DNA of 7,353 nucleotides from Hydrogenothermaceae bacterium (GCA_026984355.1 JALSSG010000244.1:1-7353), one strand, 5' to 3'. Positions 1 through 6,873 are shown, counted from the stretch's first letter. Numbers and translations: made by a program. Notes: generated by a model not told the origin, from the sequence alone.

Positions 1-1
1 T

Positions 2-727
2 GTAGAAATAGACCCATTCATGGGACTAAGACCTTATCAGGCAAGAGAAGTAGCTATTAAGCTTGGATTTCCAAAAGACCTTATTAATAAAGTTGCAAAC
101 GTTTTTCTAAAACTTTATGAAGTTTATATAAAAGAAGATGCATCTTTAGTTGAAATAAATCCTCTTGTTTTAACAAAAGAAGGAAACGTAGTTGTTTTAG
201 ATGCTAAAGTTGATTTTGATGATAATGCACTTTACAGACACCCAGATATTATGGAAATGGAAGACCCTACCCAAGAAAGCGAATTAGAAGTAAAAGCAAA
301 ACAGTACAATCTAAACTATATAAAATTAGATGGAAATATAGCATGTATGGTTAATGGAGCAGGTCTTGCTATGGCTACAATGGATACAATTAAACTTGCA
401 GGTGGAGAACCAGCAAACTTTTTAGATGTTGGTGGTTCAGCGAACGCAGAGCAGATAGCAAATGCATTTAAAATTATTCTTTCTGACCCAAATGTAAAGG
501 CGATTTTCATAAATATATTTGGTGGAATACTTAGATGTGATAGACTTGCAGAAGGTATAATTAAAGCCTCACAGGAAGTCAAACCTCATGTTCCTATAGT
601 TGTAAGAATGGAAGGAACAAACGTAGAGCTTGGAAAGAAAATGTTAGAAGAAAGTGGATTAAACCTTATAACTGCTGATACCATGTGGGAAGGTGCTAAA
701 AAAGCAGTTGAAGTTGCTAACAAATAA
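2..727 (+). CDS. sucC: Succinyl-CoA synthetase (ADP-forming) beta subunit, 5'-truncated by window edge
   Basis: This is the beta subunit of the cytoplasmic heteromeric enzyme that interconverts succinyl-CoA + ADP + Pi and succinate + CoA + ATP in the (reductive or oxidative) TCA cycle. The reading frame is open from base 2, before the first ATG at 20 (VEIDPF then MGLRPYQARE), so the gene starts outside the window. About 241 codons are present, against roughly 385-400 for the family, so about 145 N-terminal residues are missing. What is seen is the end of the ATP-grasp domain, with the Mg-ligand positions VEINPL (Asn codon at 158-160) and VLDAK (Asp codon at 200-202), followed by the ligase/CoA domain with DGNIACMVNGAGLAMATMD, GGEPANFLDVGG and NIFGGILRCD. 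The collinear match to E. coli SucC is very strong. Citryl-CoA synthetase subunits are related, but the sequence reads as ordinary SucC. sucD follows after 22 bases, so the two are almost certainly co-transcribed. Confidence 0.96.
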   Translation, partial: VEIDPFMGLRPYQAREVAIKLGFPKDLINKVANVFLKLYEVYIKEDASLVEINPLVLTKEGNVVVLDAKVDFDDNALYRHPDIMEMEDPTQESELEVKAKQYNLNYIKLDGNIACMVNGAGLAMATMDTIKLAGGEPANFLDVGGSANAEQIANAFKIILSDPNVKAIFINIFGGILRCDRLAEGIIKASQEVKPHVPIVVRMEGTNVELGKKMLEESGLNLITADTMWEGAKKAVEVANK

Positions 728-749
728 TAAGGTATAGGAGGTCAATTGT

Positions 750-1631
750 ATGAGTGTTTTAGTAAACAAAGATACAAAAGTTATAGTTCAGGGAATTACT
801 GGAAGGGAAGGAAGTTTCCACGCAATACAATGTAAAAATTATGGAACACAGGTTGTAGGTGGAGTAACACCAGGTAAAGGTGGTCAAGAAGTTGAAGGTA
901 TTCCTGTTTTTGATTCTGTAAAGGAGGCTGTTGAAAATACTAAAGCTAACTGTTCACTTATTTTTGTTCCTCCGCCTTTTGCTGCTGATGCTATAGTAGA
1001 AGCTGTAGACGCAGGTATAGAAACAGTTATATGTATAACAGAAGGTATTCCTGTTAATGATATGATACCTGTAAAACATTATATAAAAACCTATTATCCA
1101 GACACAGTTTTAATAGGTCCAAATTGTCCAGGAGTTATTACACCAGAAGAAGCAAAAGTAGGTATCATGCCAGGACATATATTTAAAAAAGGTAATGTAG
1201 GTATAGTATCAAGGTCAGGTACGTTAACTTATGAAGCGGCATATCAATTAACCCAAAGAGGAATAGGACAATCTACAGCTGTTGGTATAGGTGGAGACCC
1301 TGTGCCAGGTACTGTTTTTGCTGATGTTCTAAAGTGGTTTCAGGATGACCCAGAAACAGAGGCAATAGTTTTAATTGGTGAGATTGGTGGTACAGCAGAA
1401 GAAGAAGCAGCAGAATTTATGAAACAGTATGTAACAAAACCAGTAGTAGCTTATATAGCCGGTGTAACTGCTCCTCCAGGAAAAAGAATGGGGCATGCAG
1501 GTGCTATAATAACAGGAGGAAAAGGAACAGCTGATGCAAAATATAAAGCATTAGAGGAAGCAGGAGCTACTACAGTAAAAAACCCATCGGTTATAGGTGA
1601 AACTGTAGAGAAAATATTAAAAGGTAAATAG
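750..1631 (+). CDS. sucD: Succinyl-CoA synthetase (ADP-forming) alpha subunit
   Basis: This is the alpha subunit of succinyl-CoA synthetase. It carries the CoA-binding Rossmann domain and the histidine phosphorylated during catalysis. At 293 residues it is close to the usual 288-295. Visible motifs are the nucleotide/CoA loop GITGREG (residues 15-21), VGGVTPGKGG (36-45), IGPNCPGVITP (122-132), SRSGTLTYE (154-162), GIGGDPVPGT (179-188) and the active-site segment GKRMGHAGAI with the phospho-accepting His249. The start is supported by a strong AGGAGGT Shine-Dalgarno at 736-742, 7 bases before the ATG. It forms the complex with the upstream sucC product. In a chemolithoautotroph of this kind it would make the succinyl-CoA used by 2-oxoglutarate:ferredoxin oxidoreductase, which is an inference from the apparent taxon. 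No terminator hairpin is visible after the stop, and the thiC promoter begins at the next base. Confidence 0.97.
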   Translation: MSVLVNKDTKVIVQGITGREGSFHAIQCKNYGTQVVGGVTPGKGGQEVEGIPVFDSVKEAVENTKANCSLIFVPPPFAADAIVEAVDAGIETVICITEGIPVNDMIPVKHYIKTYYPDTVLIGPNCPGVITPEEAKVGIMPGHIFKKGNVGIVSRSGTLTYEAAYQLTQRGIGQSTAVGIGGDPVPGTVFADVLKWFQDDPETEAIVLIGEIGGTAEEEAAEFMKQYVTKPVVAYIAGVTAPPGKRMGHAGAIITGGKGTADAKYKALEEAGATTVKNPSVIGETVEKILKGK

Positions 1632-1659
1632 TTGTCAAAATTTTTTTAGTAGCTATATT
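1632..1659 (+). promoter_or_regulatory. Probable sigma70-type promoter for the thiC leader
   Basis: The -35 element TTGTCA (1632-1637, 5/6 match to TTGACA) and the -10 element TATATT (1654-1659, 5/6 match to TATAAT) are separated by 16 bases. Transcription would be expected to begin around 1666-1667, about 15 bases before the TPP aptamer, which is the right place for a riboswitch leader. The -35 begins immediately after the sucD stop codon. The call rests on consensus matching in AT-rich DNA. Confidence 0.6.
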
Positions 1660-1681
1660 AAAAATTAATCAAATATGTTAG

Positions 1682-1761
1682 ACCTGCGGGGGTAGTCCTG
1701 TAGGACTTGAGATTATACCCTTTGAACCTGATGCGGTTAATACCGCCGTAGGGAAGCAGGT
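1682..1761 (+). ncRNA. TPP riboswitch aptamer (THI element) upstream of thiC
   Basis: This is a cis-acting RNA that binds thiamine pyrophosphate. P1 is ACCTGC (1682-1687) with GCAGGT (1756-1761). P2 is GGGTA (1690-1694) against TACCC (1716-1720). P3 is a short hairpin, AGTCC-TGTA-GGACT (1694-1707). The pyrimidine-recognition strand reads TTGAGA (1707-1712; consensus CTGAGA), followed by TATACCCTTTGAACCTGA up to 1731. The distal arm is GCGGT-TAAT-ACCGC (1733-1746), followed by the diagnostic GTAGGGAAGCA (1748-1758). The unusual T at 1707 replaces the consensus C but still pairs, with A1694, so the P3 closing pair is kept. The next gene is thiC, a classic target of this riboswitch class. Confidence 0.97.
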
Positions 1762-1775
1762 TTGATTATAAATCA

Positions 1776-1815
1776 AGCCATCTTTCCTGCAAATTCAAGG
1801 GGAGATGGCTTTTTT
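1776..1815 (+). terminator. Intrinsic terminator of the thiC leader (riboswitch expression platform)
   Basis: AGCCATCTTTCC (1776-1787) pairs with GGGGAGATGGCT (1799-1810), giving a 12-bp stem with two G-T(U) pairs and an 11-base loop, followed by a run of six T (1810-1815). It lies just after the TPP aptamer and 81 bases before the thiC ATG, so it should act as the OFF state when TPP is bound. CCTGC at 1786-1790, in the stem top and loop, can instead pair with GCAGG of P1 (1756-1760). This gives a competing antiterminator when TPP is absent. Because no terminator is seen after sucD, this hairpin may also stop sucCD read-through transcripts. Confidence 0.88.
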
Positions 1816-1896
1816 ATTATATGAGCTATTTCATTTTTTGAATAATGATGATTTTGATAGAAAAGTTTTAATAAAAGCCAATGGAGGTAAATTAGT

Positions 1897-3267
1897 ATGA
1901 GTAAATATGCAGTATCAAGAAGCACTACCTATGGAAAGACACAGATGGACTATGCAAGAGAAGGTATAATCACTCCAGAAATGGAATATGTAGCGGCAAG
2001 AGAAAATCTTCCTGTAGAGGTGGTTAGAAAAGAGGTTGCTGAGGGAAGAATGATAATCCCAGCTAATATAAATCACTATGCTCTTGAGCCTATGGCTATA
2101 GGAATAGCTGCAAAGTGTAAGGTTAATGCAAATATTGGTAATTCAGCAGTAACTTCAGATATAGAGGGCGAGTTAGAAAAGTTAAGAGTTGCACTAAAAT
2201 ACGGTGCTGATACAGTAATGGACTTATCTACAGGTGGAAATCTCAATGAAATAAGAGAAGCTATCATAGAAAATTCACCAGTACCTATAGGTACTGTTCC
2301 AATATATCAGGCTTTAAAAGAAGTACGTTCAATAGAAAATCTTACAGAACAAGATATACTTGATATCATTGAACTACAAGCACAGCAAGGTGTTGACTAT
2401 ATGACAATACATGCAGGTGTTTTAAGAGAGTTTCTACCAATGGTAAATCATAGATTAATGGGTATAGTTTCAAGAGGTGGTTCTATTATAGCAGAGTGGA
2501 TGACTGTCCATGGAAAACAAAATCCTTTATACACTAACTTTGACAAAATATGCCAGATTTTCAAAAAATATGATGTTTCATTCTCATTAGGAGATGGATT
2601 AAGACCAGGTTGTATAAATGATGCCTCAGATGAAGCACAATTTGCTGAACTAAAAGTTTTAGGAGAGTTAACTAAAAAAGCATGGGAACATGGCGTTCAG
2701 GTTATGATAGAAGGACCAGGTCATGTTCCAATGGACCAGATAGAAATGAACATAAAAAAACAGCAAGAGCTATGTCATGGAGCACCTTTCTATGTACTTG
2801 GACCATTAGTAACAGATGTAGCACCGGGATACGACCACATAGCTTCAGCTATAGGTGCTGCTATGGCAGGATGGTATGGAGCTTCGATGCTTTGTTATGT
2901 AACTCCTAAAGAACACTTAGGACTTCCTAATGCAGAAGATGTAAAACAGGGATTAATAGCTTATAAAATAGCTGCTCATGCTGCAGACCTTGCAAGACAT
3001 AGACCTGGAGCAAAAGAATGGGATGATGCAATGTCTAAAGCTAGATATGAATTTGATTGGCTAAGACAGTTTGCTCTTGCAATAGACCCAGAAACGGCAA
3101 GAAGATATCATGATGAAACACTACCTCAAGAAGGATATAAGTCTGCTAAATTCTGTTCAATGTGTGGACCTTCTTTCTGTGCTTATAGAATATCTCAGGA
3201 AGTTCAGGAAGCTGTATCTAAAGATGAATCATTTTTAAATATAGAAATAAATCAAAAACAAGAATAA
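1897..3267 (+). CDS. thiC: Phosphomethylpyrimidine synthase ThiC (radical SAM)
   Basis: ThiC converts aminoimidazole ribotide (AIR) to 4-amino-5-hydroxymethyl-2-methylpyrimidine phosphate (HMP-P), the pyrimidine precursor of thiamine, in the cytoplasm. It uses a [4Fe-4S] cluster and S-adenosylmethionine. At 456 residues it is the short form lacking the long N-terminal extension of the ~630-residue E. coli enzyme, as in cyanobacteria and many anaerobes. Visible hallmarks are RMIIPANINH (51-60), NANIGNSAVTSD (77-88), DTVMDLSTGGN (105-115), the central MTIHAG (169-174), SRGGSIIAEW (192-201), SLGDGLRPGC (230-239), EGPGHVPMDQI (272-282), GPLVTDVAPGYDHI (302-315) and the C-terminal cluster motif CSMCGPSFC with Cys420, Cys423 and Cys428. 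GGAGGT at 1883-1888, 8 bases before the ATG, supports the start. Expression is very probably controlled by the TPP riboswitch in its leader. A palindromic terminator follows, so it looks monocistronic. Confidence 0.98.
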   Translation: MSKYAVSRSTTYGKTQMDYAREGIITPEMEYVAARENLPVEVVRKEVAEGRMIIPANINHYALEPMAIGIAAKCKVNANIGNSAVTSDIEGELEKLRVALKYGADTVMDLSTGGNLNEIREAIIENSPVPIGTVPIYQALKEVRSIENLTEQDILDIIELQAQQGVDYMTIHAGVLREFLPMVNHRLMGIVSRGGSIIAEWMTVHGKQNPLYTNFDKICQIFKKYDVSFSLGDGLRPGCINDASDEAQFAELKVLGELTKKAWEHGVQVMIEGPGHVPMDQIEMNIKKQQELCHGAPFYVLGPLVTDVAPGYDHIASAIGAAMAGWYGASMLCYVTPKEHLGLPNAEDVKQGLIAYKIAAHAADLARHRPGAKEWDDAMSKARYEFDWLRQFALAIDPETARRYHDETLPQEGYKSAKFCSMCGPSFCAYRISQEVQEAVSKDESFLNIEINQKQE

Positions 3268-3275
3268 AATTTCAA

Positions 3276-3300
3276 GGGAGGACTTAAGTCCTCCTGTTTT
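3276..3300 (+). terminator. Intrinsic terminator after thiC
   Basis: A perfect 18-base palindrome, GGAGGACTTAAGTCCTCC (3277-3294), lies 9 bases after the thiC stop and forms GGAGGAC-TTAA-GTCCTCC, with a possible extra G-T pair at 3276/3295. It is followed by G and TTTT (3297-3300), then AT-rich DNA. The U-run is short, but the position and the GC-rich stem in an AT-rich background make a terminator the best reading. It separates thiC from the two-component cluster. Confidence 0.82.
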
Positions 3301-3339
3301 ATAATATTTTTATCAACCTTTTAGGAAAAATTTTTTTAG

Positions 3340-4338
3340 ATGCTGACAAATATATCCTCTGACATTCTAAAAGAAACTCTTGAAAGTATAGAAGAACCTA
3401 TTATTGTAATTTCATGGAACAAAAAAATACTATATGAAAACCCTGCAGCAAAAGAATTACAGCTGAAAATAGGTAAAAAACATTATTATGATTTAATACA
3501 TTACCCTTTTTCTATTGATAGAGTATTAAAAAAATCCTCAGTAAAAGGTATTTTTAGAGAGATTGGCAAATATAAATTTTTAATGGATGTTTATCCATTT
3601 ACTGATGAGGGAATAACTCTTCTTATAAGAGATGTAACAAGATTTATAGAGCTTGAAGAAAGTTCTAAAATTGAAGGAACGATAGTTACAATATCTAAAC
3701 TTTTATCTCGTATATTTCATGATATGAAAGGACCTATAGGTGGTATAAAAGGTTCTGCACAATTATTATTAGAAGACCCTACAGATAAAGAGCTTATTAC
3801 AGATATTTTGTATGAAATTAAGAGATTAGAAAATATAGTAAGTGAAATAACTACAATAACTAAACCTATACAGCTTTACAAAGAGATTGTAAATATACAT
3901 TACCTTCTTGATGATATAGTTTTATCTTTCAAAAAACAGTACAAAAATATAGAGTTTATTCGTTTATATGACCCAAGTATTCCAGATATACCTGTTGATG
4001 TTGATTATATCAGAAGAGTGTTTGTCAATATAATTAGAAATGCTGTAGAAGCTGTTAATGAAAAGGGGAAAATATGGATATATACAGGAATATCATGGGA
4101 TAAAGTGTATTCTCCAAAAGGGGATAAAATTTTTATAAGAATAAAAGATTCAGGAAAAGGTGTACCTAAGGATATACAAAATAAACTATTTTTACCTTTT
4201 GTTTCTACAAAAAAAGGTGGAATGGGAATAGGACTGGCAAGTTCTTATAAAATCGTTAAAGAACATGGTGGGATTTTAAGGTATATAGGAAACTCTACTT
4301 TTGAAATTCTTTTACCATATAGAGAGGAAAAAAGATGA
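3340..4338 (+). CDS. NtrB-like PAS sensor histidine kinase, soluble
   Basis: This is a 332-residue cytoplasmic sensor kinase of the NtrB type that should phosphorylate the response regulator encoded next to it. An N-terminal PAS-like domain (about 10-100, starting ETLESIEEPIIVISWNKKIL) is followed by the dimerisation/phosphoacceptor helices (about 115-175). The H-box is FHDMKGPIGGIKGSAQLL with His127. The ATPase domain has the N-box FVNIIRNAVEAVN (Asn230, Asn234), G1 DSGKGVP (270-276), F-box LFLPFVSTK (283-291) and G2 GGMGIGLASS (293-302). No membrane segment is seen. Residue +4 from the His is Gly131, where related kinases have Asn or Thr. The ATG at 3340 directly follows an in-frame TAG (3337-3339), so no earlier start is possible. 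Its Shine-Dalgarno (AGGAA, 3323-3327) is weak and 12 bases away. The stop overlaps the next ATG (ATGA), which suggests translational coupling. The sensed signal is unknown, and no nitrogen-metabolism gene lies nearby. Confidence 0.92.
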   Translation: MLTNISSDILKETLESIEEPIIVISWNKKILYENPAAKELQLKIGKKHYYDLIHYPFSIDRVLKKSSVKGIFREIGKYKFLMDVYPFTDEGITLLIRDVTRFIELEESSKIEGTIVTISKLLSRIFHDMKGPIGGIKGSAQLLLEDPTDKELITDILYEIKRLENIVSEITTITKPIQLYKEIVNIHYLLDDIVLSFKKQYKNIEFIRLYDPSIPDIPVDVDYIRRVFVNIIRNAVEAVNEKGKIWIYTGISWDKVYSPKGDKIFIRIKDSGKGVPKDIQNKLFLPFVSTKKGGMGIGLASSYKIVKEHGGILRYIGNSTFEILLPYREEKR

Positions 4339-5732
4339 AAGCTATTGTATTCGATGATGAAAAAACAATAAGAAATGTCTTAAAAAAAGTATTAGAAAAA
4401 GAGGGGCTAAAGGTAAAAACTTATGAAAGTGGAGAAGATGCTATTGATATAGTAGAAAAAGAGAAACCTGATATTGTTTTTTTAGATATATTTATGGAAG
4501 ACAGCAATGGTATAGAAATATTAAGGGAAATTGTATCTAAAGATAACTATCCATTTATAGTTATGATATCTGGACATGATGAGTATAAATACATAATAGA
4601 AGCTATGAAATTAGGGGCATATGACTATATAGTTAAGCCTTTTGATATAAGCCAGATAAGAAAAGTTGTAAATGATATTAAAAAGAGTATAGATGCTTCT
4701 CCTGTAATAGAAAAGCCCACTATAGATATTATTGGGAAAAGCCCAGCAATGAGAAATATTTTTAAACTTATAGGTAGAGCTTCATCAAGTTTAGAACCTG
4801 TTTTAATAACAGGAGAAAGTGGAACAGGAAAAGAAGTAATAGCAAAACTTATACACCTTTATAGTGATAGAAAGAATAAGCCATTTGTAGCAGTAAACTG
4901 TGCAGCTATTCCATCTGGACTTGTAGAAAGTGAGCTTTTTGGATATGAAAAAGGAGCTTTTACTGGAGCAGATAAATCAAAAAAGGGAAAGTTTCTTGCA
5001 GCAGATGGAGGTACTATATTTCTTGATGAGATATCTGAAATGCCTTTAGAAGCACAGGGTAAGCTTTTAAGAGTTATACAGGAGATGGAAGTATCACCTG
5101 TAGGTTCTAACAGTGTTTATAAGGTTGATGTTAAAATAATAGCTGCTACAAATAAAGATTTAGTAAAATTAACAGCAGAAGGAAAATTTAGAGAAGACCT
5201 ATTTTACAGACTGTCAGTTATAGAAATTAACATACCACCACTTAGAGAAAGAAAAGAAGATATACCAGATTTAATAGAGCTTTTTACAAAACAGGCTTTA
5301 GAAAAACATGGGCTAAAAAGAGGAGGTTTTACAAAAGAAGCGGTAGAATGTATGAAAAAGTATGACTATCCAGGAAATGTGAGAGAATTAAAAAATATTG
5401 TATTTAAACTAATTGCGATTTATAGAGAAAGACCTATAACTCCTGATTTGCTGCCTGATTTTATAGTAGGAGATAAATCTGTATCCTCATCAGCAGATTG
5501 GAAGGAAGGATTAGAAAAGGAAGTTTCAAGACTAATATCAAGTGGTAAAAGAAGTATATATATAAAGTTATTAAGTGATTTTGAAGAGGTTATATTAAGA
5601 GAAACATTAAAACATACGAGAGGTAATATATCAGAAGCATCGAAATTGCTTGGGATACACAGGAATACGATACATAGAAAAATAGAGGAGCTTAACATAC
5701 AGGTAAAGGAGAAAAATGAAAGTATTGTTTAA
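4335..5732 (+). CDS. NtrC-family sigma54-dependent response regulator
   Basis: This is a 465-residue transcription activator that, when phosphorylated, uses ATP to open sigma54-RNA polymerase promoters. It has three domains in the standard order. The receiver domain (1-118) has the acidic pair Asp7/Asp8, phospho-acceptor Asp51 in VFLDIFMED, Ser79 in MISGHD and Lys101 in VKPF. The AAA+ domain (about 131-365) has Walker A GESGTGKE (160-167), the sigma54-contacting loop GAFTGA (207-212), Walker B GGTIFLDE (225-232), the arginine-finger region FREDLFYRL (285-293) and YPGNVREL (345-352). The C-terminal Fis-type helix-turn-helix (about 415-455) contains GNISEASKLLGIHRNTIHRKI. All key residues are intact. 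GAGG at 4324-4327 precedes the ATG by 7 bases, and the start overlaps the kinase stop, so the kinase is almost certainly its partner. The targets cannot be read from this window. No -24/-12 GG...GC element is seen in the intergenic DNA. Confidence 0.95.
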   Translation: MKAIVFDDEKTIRNVLKKVLEKEGLKVKTYESGEDAIDIVEKEKPDIVFLDIFMEDSNGIEILREIVSKDNYPFIVMISGHDEYKYIIEAMKLGAYDYIVKPFDISQIRKVVNDIKKSIDASPVIEKPTIDIIGKSPAMRNIFKLIGRASSSLEPVLITGESGTGKEVIAKLIHLYSDRKNKPFVAVNCAAIPSGLVESELFGYEKGAFTGADKSKKGKFLAADGGTIFLDEISEMPLEAQGKLLRVIQEMEVSPVGSNSVYKVDVKIIAATNKDLVKLTAEGKFREDLFYRLSVIEINIPPLRERKEDIPDLIELFTKQALEKHGLKRGGFTKEAVECMKKYDYPGNVRELKNIVFKLIAIYRERPITPDLLPDFIVGDKSVSSSADWKEGLEKEVSRLISSGKRSIYIKLLSDFEEVILRETLKHTRGNISEASKLLGIHRNTIHRKIEELNIQVKEKNESIV

Positions 5733-6873
5733 ACTTTTTATTTTGTTTGTTGTATTTTTAGGAATTTTTGGATGTTCTACAGTTTCAACTAAGAAAGAAG
5801 TTCAAGAACATAACTGGAAGTACTACTATAAGTTAGGTTTATCTTATATAAGCTCTGGAGAAAATTCTAAAGCTATAACGTATCTTCATAAAGCATATGA
5901 AAAAAATCCAACAAATCCTGATATATTAAATGCTCTTGGTATAGTGTATTCTTCTGTAGGTGATTTTGAAAAAGCTGAAAGATTTTTTCTAAAAGCGATC
6001 AAGATAAATCCAGAGCTTGCAGAAACCTATACTAACCTTGGTGCTTTATATGCACAGAAAGGAAAATATAATAAAGCTATAGAATACTTAAAAAAAGCTA
6101 TAAGTAAAGTAGAATATTATGATAAAGAAAAGGCTTATTATAATCTTGCACTTGTATACAAAAGATTAGGAGATTATGAGAATTATGAGTACTATATGAC
6201 AAAAGCCTTATCATATAAAGTTACCTTTTTACCTGCATATATATCTTTATCAAATTATTACATTTCAAAAGGGAAAATAGATAAAGCAAAAACAGTTCTA
6301 CTAAAGGCTAAACATTACGGATTAGACCACCCATACATATATCTAAATTTAGGAAAAGTTTATTATGCTTATGGAGATACTGATTTAGCTAAAGAATATT
6401 TAAAAAAAGCTTACAAAAATGCTATCAATAATCAATTTATTAGAGAGGAGGCAAAAAAACTTCTTGGGTATATAGCCTTAGGAAAAGAGTATCCTTCAGC
6501 AAAGACTAAAGTAAAAGAAAAGTTTGTTAAAAGTAAGGAAAGTTCATCACAAAATATAAAAAAATATAAGGAAAAAGCGGAAAAAAATCAGATAGAGGAA
6601 GTTATAAATAAAAAGCATAAGGAAAAAAAGAAAAATTTTAAATTTTATATACAGGTAGGAGTTTTTTCATCTAATATGAAAGCAGCAGAGTTTGTAAATC
6701 AGTTAATGGCACAGGGATTAAAGCCAGAGATAAGCAGAAAAACTATTGCTGATAAGGTTTACTATTATGTGATAATTGGTTATTTTGATAATTATCTGCA
6801 GGCTTATGAGTATTTAAACGAAAAATTAAAGAAAAAAGGTATAAATGGAATAATAAAATTTGAGAGGTTATAA
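5716..6873 (+). CDS. TPR-repeat lipoprotein with C-terminal SPOR domain
   Basis: This is a 385-residue predicted envelope lipoprotein. The N-terminus has a basic start (MKVLFK), a hydrophobic core (residues 7-19) and a lipobox-like LGIFGC with Cys20 as the likely lipidated residue. Phe at -2 is atypical. Ser at +2 is compatible with outer-membrane sorting where a Lol-type rule applies. About six tetratricopeptide repeats follow, starting near 34, 68, 102, 138, 172 and 206 (for example ILNALGIVYSSVGDFEKAER). A Lys/Glu-rich linker (about 260-306) leads to a SPOR domain (about 308-385, FYIQVGVFSSNMKAAEF ... YYVIIGYFDNYLQAYEYL). SPOR domains generally bind glycan strands of peptidoglycan stripped of stem peptides, and TPR arrays are protein-binding scaffolds. 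A role in cell-wall, division or pilus-type assembly is inference. The start overlaps the activator gene by 17 bases. AAGGAG at 5706-5711 is only 4 bases from the ATG, but the signal peptide supports this start. The glycosyltransferase gene begins at the next base. Confidence 0.88.
   Translation: MKVLFKLFILFVVFLGIFGCSTVSTKKEVQEHNWKYYYKLGLSYISSGENSKAITYLHKAYEKNPTNPDILNALGIVYSSVGDFEKAERFFLKAIKINPELAETYTNLGALYAQKGKYNKAIEYLKKAISKVEYYDKEKAYYNLALVYKRLGDYENYEYYMTKALSYKVTFLPAYISLSNYYISKGKIDKAKTVLLKAKHYGLDHPYIYLNLGKVYYAYGDTDLAKEYLKKAYKNAINNQFIREEAKKLLGYIALGKEYPSAKTKVKEKFVKSKESSSQNIKKYKEKAEKNQIEEVINKKHKEKKKNFKFYIQVGVFSSNMKAAEFVNQLMAQGLKPEISRKTIADKVYYYVIIGYFDNYLQAYEYLNEKLKKKGINGIIKFERL

Noticed and set aside
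316..582. 88-codon open frame on the - strand
   Set aside because: It is antisense to conserved sucC sequence, has no family resemblance and is explained as a shadow of the real gene.
1821..1871. Two mini-frames (6 and 8 codons, ATG at 1821 and 1845) between the leader terminator and thiC
   Set aside because: Neither has a Shine-Dalgarno sequence or an attenuator-like residue run. The riboswitch already explains regulation of thiC.
2076..2267. 63-codon open frame on the - strand
   Set aside because: It lies wholly antisense to highly conserved ThiC coding sequence and has no recognisable product.
2682..2909. 75-codon open frame on the + strand
   Set aside because: It is an alternative frame inside thiC. 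Its composition (many Arg, Ser, Cys, Trp) is unlike the neighbouring real proteins.
3300..3305. Perfect TATAAT upstream of the kinase gene, a possible -10 element
   Set aside because: No acceptable -35 lies 15-19 bases upstream, because that stretch is the thiC terminator stem, and there is no extended -10 TG. The motif is expected by chance in such AT-rich DNA. A promoter for the cluster should lie nearby but cannot be placed.
3268..3339. sigma54 (-24/-12) promoter that would let the activator control its own operon
   Set aside because: No TGGC...TTGC-like pair with correct spacing is present in the gap, and none was seen in the thiC leader either.
5420..5698. 92-codon open frame on the - strand
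   Set aside because: It is antisense to the Fis-domain end of the sigma54 activator. The AT-rich codon pattern creates open antisense frames by chance.
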